8,840 bases of DNA from Actinomycetes bacterium (GTDB lineage Bacteria > Actinomycetota > Actinomycetes > Actinomycetales > Cellulomonadaceae). Below, piece after piece: positions 7,110 through 8,840 of the stretch (its first letter is position 1; the number at the start of each line of letters is the position of its first letter). The notes beneath the pieces are model-generated. The model saw nothing but the letters and a program-made list of their open reading frames with translations, searched no databases and was not told the origin of the DNA. The stretch spans positions 1 through 8,840 of the forward strand of contig JAEXEM010000411.1 of the NCBI GenBank assembly GCA_023401045.1, written 5' to 3'. The position numbers were made by a program, and so were the translations under genes.

Positions 7110-8723
7110 TCAGGGCAGGCGCAGCCGCCGCTCGAGCCGGAGCACGCGGGTGAGCACCCGCGGCCACACCTCGTTGCCGAGCTCGTGGACCTGCCGCATG
7201 CCGAGCCCACGCCCGGTGTGGACGCCGTGCTGGACGACGACGGTCTGCGCACGGGTCGTCTCCCACAGGCCCTCGCGGCCGTGGCGGCTGCCGTACCCGG
7301 AGGCGCCGACACCACCGACGGGCGCACCGGTGCTCCCCCACAGCACGTGGTGGGTCTCGTTGACCGCGACCGCCCCGGCGTGGACGCGCGCGGCGAGCGC
7401 GGCCCCGCGGGCCGCGGAGCGGGTCCACACCGACGCGACGAGCCCGTACTCGCTGTCGTTCATCGCCGCGACGGCCTCGTCGTCGGACGCGACGGGGTAG
7501 ACCGACACGACCGGCCCGAACGTCTCCTCGCGCGCGAGCCGTGCCGTCGACGGCACGTCCGTCAGCACGGTCGGCTCGTAGAACCACGGGCCCACGTCGG
7601 GGCGCTGCTCACCACCGGTGAGCACGGTCGCCCCCTGGCCGACGGCGTCCTCGACGTGCTCGACGACGCGCGCGAGCTGCGCCGGACCGAGCAGCGAGCC
7701 CATGTCGGCGCGGTAGTCGAGGCCCGCACCGAGCCGCAGCTCGCGGGTGCGGCGCACGAACGCCGCGACGAACGCGTCCTGCACGTCCTCGTGGACGTAG
7801 AGGCGCTCGATGCTCGCGCACAGCTGCCCCGCGGAGCCGAAGCAGGCGCGGACGGCACCCTCGGCGGCCGCCTCGGGGTCGACGTCCTCGGCGACGTACA
7901 TGGCGTTCTTGCCACCGAGCTCGAGGCTCACCGGGACCCCGAGCTCACCGGCACGCGCGGCGAACACCCGGCCGGAGCGGGTGGATCCGGTGAACCCGGC
8001 GTGGTCGACGTGCTCGAGCAGCCCCATGCCGACGTCCGGCCCCCCGACGACCACCTGGAGGACGTCGTCCGGCAGGCCCGCGTCCTCGAGGAGCTCGGCG
8101 ACCCACAGCAGGGTGAGGGCCGTCTGCGGGTCCGCGCGCAGCAGCACGGCGTTGCCCGCGACGAGCGCCGGCAGGACGTCGCCGAGGCCGAGCGCGAGCG
8201 GGTAGTTCCACGGCGTGACGATGCCGACGACCCCGACGGGGTGCCGCAGCACCCGCGCCCACGTGAGCCCCGGCACGAGACCGCGCACGGTGCGGGGGGC
8301 GAGCAGGCGTCGTGCCCGCAGCGCGTAGTACCGCGCGGCGTTGGCCGCGTCGCCGAGCTCCTCCCACGCGTGCACCCGGGCCTTGCCCGTCTCGACCTGG
8401 ACGAGGTCGAGGACGTCGGACTGCCGCTCGAGGAGCAGGTCGTGGGCGCGCAGCAGCACCGCGCTCCGCTCGGCGAGCGGGCGCGCGGCCCACAGCCGTT
8501 GCGCGGCACGGGCACGGCGGGCGGCCTCGGGCAGGTCGTCGACCGAGGTGAGCGGCACCGCGGCGATCGGGGCGCCGGCGAACGGCGCGATCGACGACGC
8601 GGTCTCGTGCCCGGCGCTCGTGACGACCCGCGCGAGCAGCGTCCGGACGTCGTCCGGCTCGAGCACGTACGTGGCGAGCGGGTTGGTCTCCGGGTCGTGC
8701 AGGTCAGCGTGCTCGTGCGCCAT
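7110..8723 (-). CDS. gabD2: Succinate-semialdehyde dehydrogenase, GabD2-like (aldehyde dehydrogenase superfamily)
   Basis: The 537-residue product is a complete aldehyde dehydrogenase, expected to oxidise succinate semialdehyde to succinate with NAD(P)+ in the cytosol. It has PWNYP (171-175, oxyanion-hole Asn173), FTGSTRSG (244-251, cofactor loop), ELGGKN (268-273, general base Glu268), GQLCASIER (299-307, nucleophile Cys302) and EETFGP (399-404). The stretches ACFGSAGQLCASIERLYV, DMGSLL, RPDVGPWFYEPTVLTDV and ETFGPVVSVYPV match the mycobacterial GabD2 family as I recall it, more than generic aldehyde dehydrogenases. The position that is usually Lys in VxLKP (cofactor ribose contact) is Arg196 here. 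ATG 8723 has no good ribosome binding site, so the true start is less certain. The gene converges on ackA, and no operon link to the acetate genes is seen. A role with another semialdehyde cannot be excluded. Confidence 0.85.
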   Translation of the reverse strand: MAHEHADLHDPETNPLATYVLEPDDVRTLLARVVTSAGHETASSIAPFAGAPIAAVPLTSVDDLPEAARRARAAQRLWAARPLAERSAVLLRAHDLLLERQSDVLDLVQVETGKARVHAWEELGDAANAARYYALRARRLLAPRTVRGLVPGLTWARVLRHPVGVVGIVTPWNYPLALGLGDVLPALVAGNAVLLRADPQTALTLLWVAELLEDAGLPDDVLQVVVGGPDVGMGLLEHVDHAGFTGSTRSGRVFAARAGELGVPVSLELGGKNAMYVAEDVDPEAAAEGAVRACFGSAGQLCASIERLYVHEDVQDAFVAAFVRRTRELRLGAGLDYRADMGSLLGPAQLARVVEHVEDAVGQGATVLTGGEQRPDVGPWFYEPTVLTDVPSTARLAREETFGPVVSVYPVASDDEAVAAMNDSEYGLVASVWTRSAARGAALAARVHAGAVAVNETHHVLWGSTGAPVGGVGASGYGSRHGREGLWETTRAQTVVVQHGVHTGRGLGMRQVHELGNEVWPRVLTRVLRLERRLRLP

Positions 8724-8813
8724 CGCGCCAGGGTACGCCGGGCGGCCTCGGGCCGCGGCGGGCGCACCGGCGGACGACCCGACCGTGTGCCGTCCGGCGC
8801 CCCCTCGAGCAGG

Positions 8814-8840
8814 TCAGAGCGCGAGCGCCTCGCGCACCTG
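8814..8840 (-). CDS. Possible C-terminal end of a further minus-strand gene (edge fragment)
   Basis: Reading the minus strand inward from the window edge gives the codons QVREALAL followed by TGA at 8816-8814. This would be the end of a gene lying upstream of gabD2 on the same strand, with a 90-bp gap. Eight codons are too few to identify a family or to exclude chance. The frame, codon bias and spacing are merely compatible with a real gene. Confidence 0.3.
   Translation of the reverse strand, partial: QVREALAL

Noticed and set aside
5261..7327. 688-codon open frame on the minus strand opposite pta and ackA
   Set aside because: It crosses the ends of pta, all of ackA and the terminator hairpin, has shadow-type composition and no domain; a GC-driven artefact.
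8742..8796. Small inverted repeats upstream of gabD2 (GCGGCC/GGCCGC at 8742-8756 and CGGACG/CGTCCG at 8771-8796)
   Set aside because: Six-base arms are expected by chance at this GC content, and they do not combine into one convincing hairpin.

Overview
The window is very GC-rich DNA with strong G/C bias at third codon positions. Long antisense reading frames stay open across the real genes. Together with the protein sequences, this points to a high-GC actinobacterium. A Micrococcales/Cellulomonas-like or Bifidobacterium-related host is an inference from the phosphoketolase and acetate kinase sequences, not something shown directly. A SURF1 gene implies that the host respires aerobically with a heme-copper oxidase.

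Layout. (1) Positions 1-801, minus strand: a SURF1-family cytochrome oxidase assembly protein, nearly complete, its C-terminus cut by the window edge. (2) 802-986: a divergent intergenic region with a nested inverted repeat and a strong ribosome binding site for the next gene. (3) 987-7006, plus strand: xfp (phosphoketolase), a 162-bp gap with several inverted repeats, then pta (long-form phosphotransacetylase) and ackA (acetate kinase), which overlap by 4 bp. (4) 7007-7109: a short convergent intergenic region with a very strong hairpin, probably a terminator for both strands. (5) 7110-8723, minus strand: a GabD2-type succinate-semialdehyde dehydrogenase. (6) 8724-8840: a short spacer and, at the edge, the probable last codons of another minus-strand gene.

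The central block is a complete phosphoketolase-acetate module. Xfp splits xylulose-5-P or fructose-6-P with phosphate to give acetyl phosphate. AckA converts acetyl phosphate to acetate plus ATP, and Pta interconverts it with acetyl-CoA. The genes could thus support ATP-yielding overflow to acetate, redox-neutral acetyl-CoA supply from sugars, or acetate uptake run in reverse.

I see no mobile element, CRISPR array, tRNA or rRNA, and no sign of a new type of system. What merits a second look is the non-coding DNA (dyads and a near-identical 12-mer in the leaders of xfp and pta) and a few residue changes at conserved enzyme positions.
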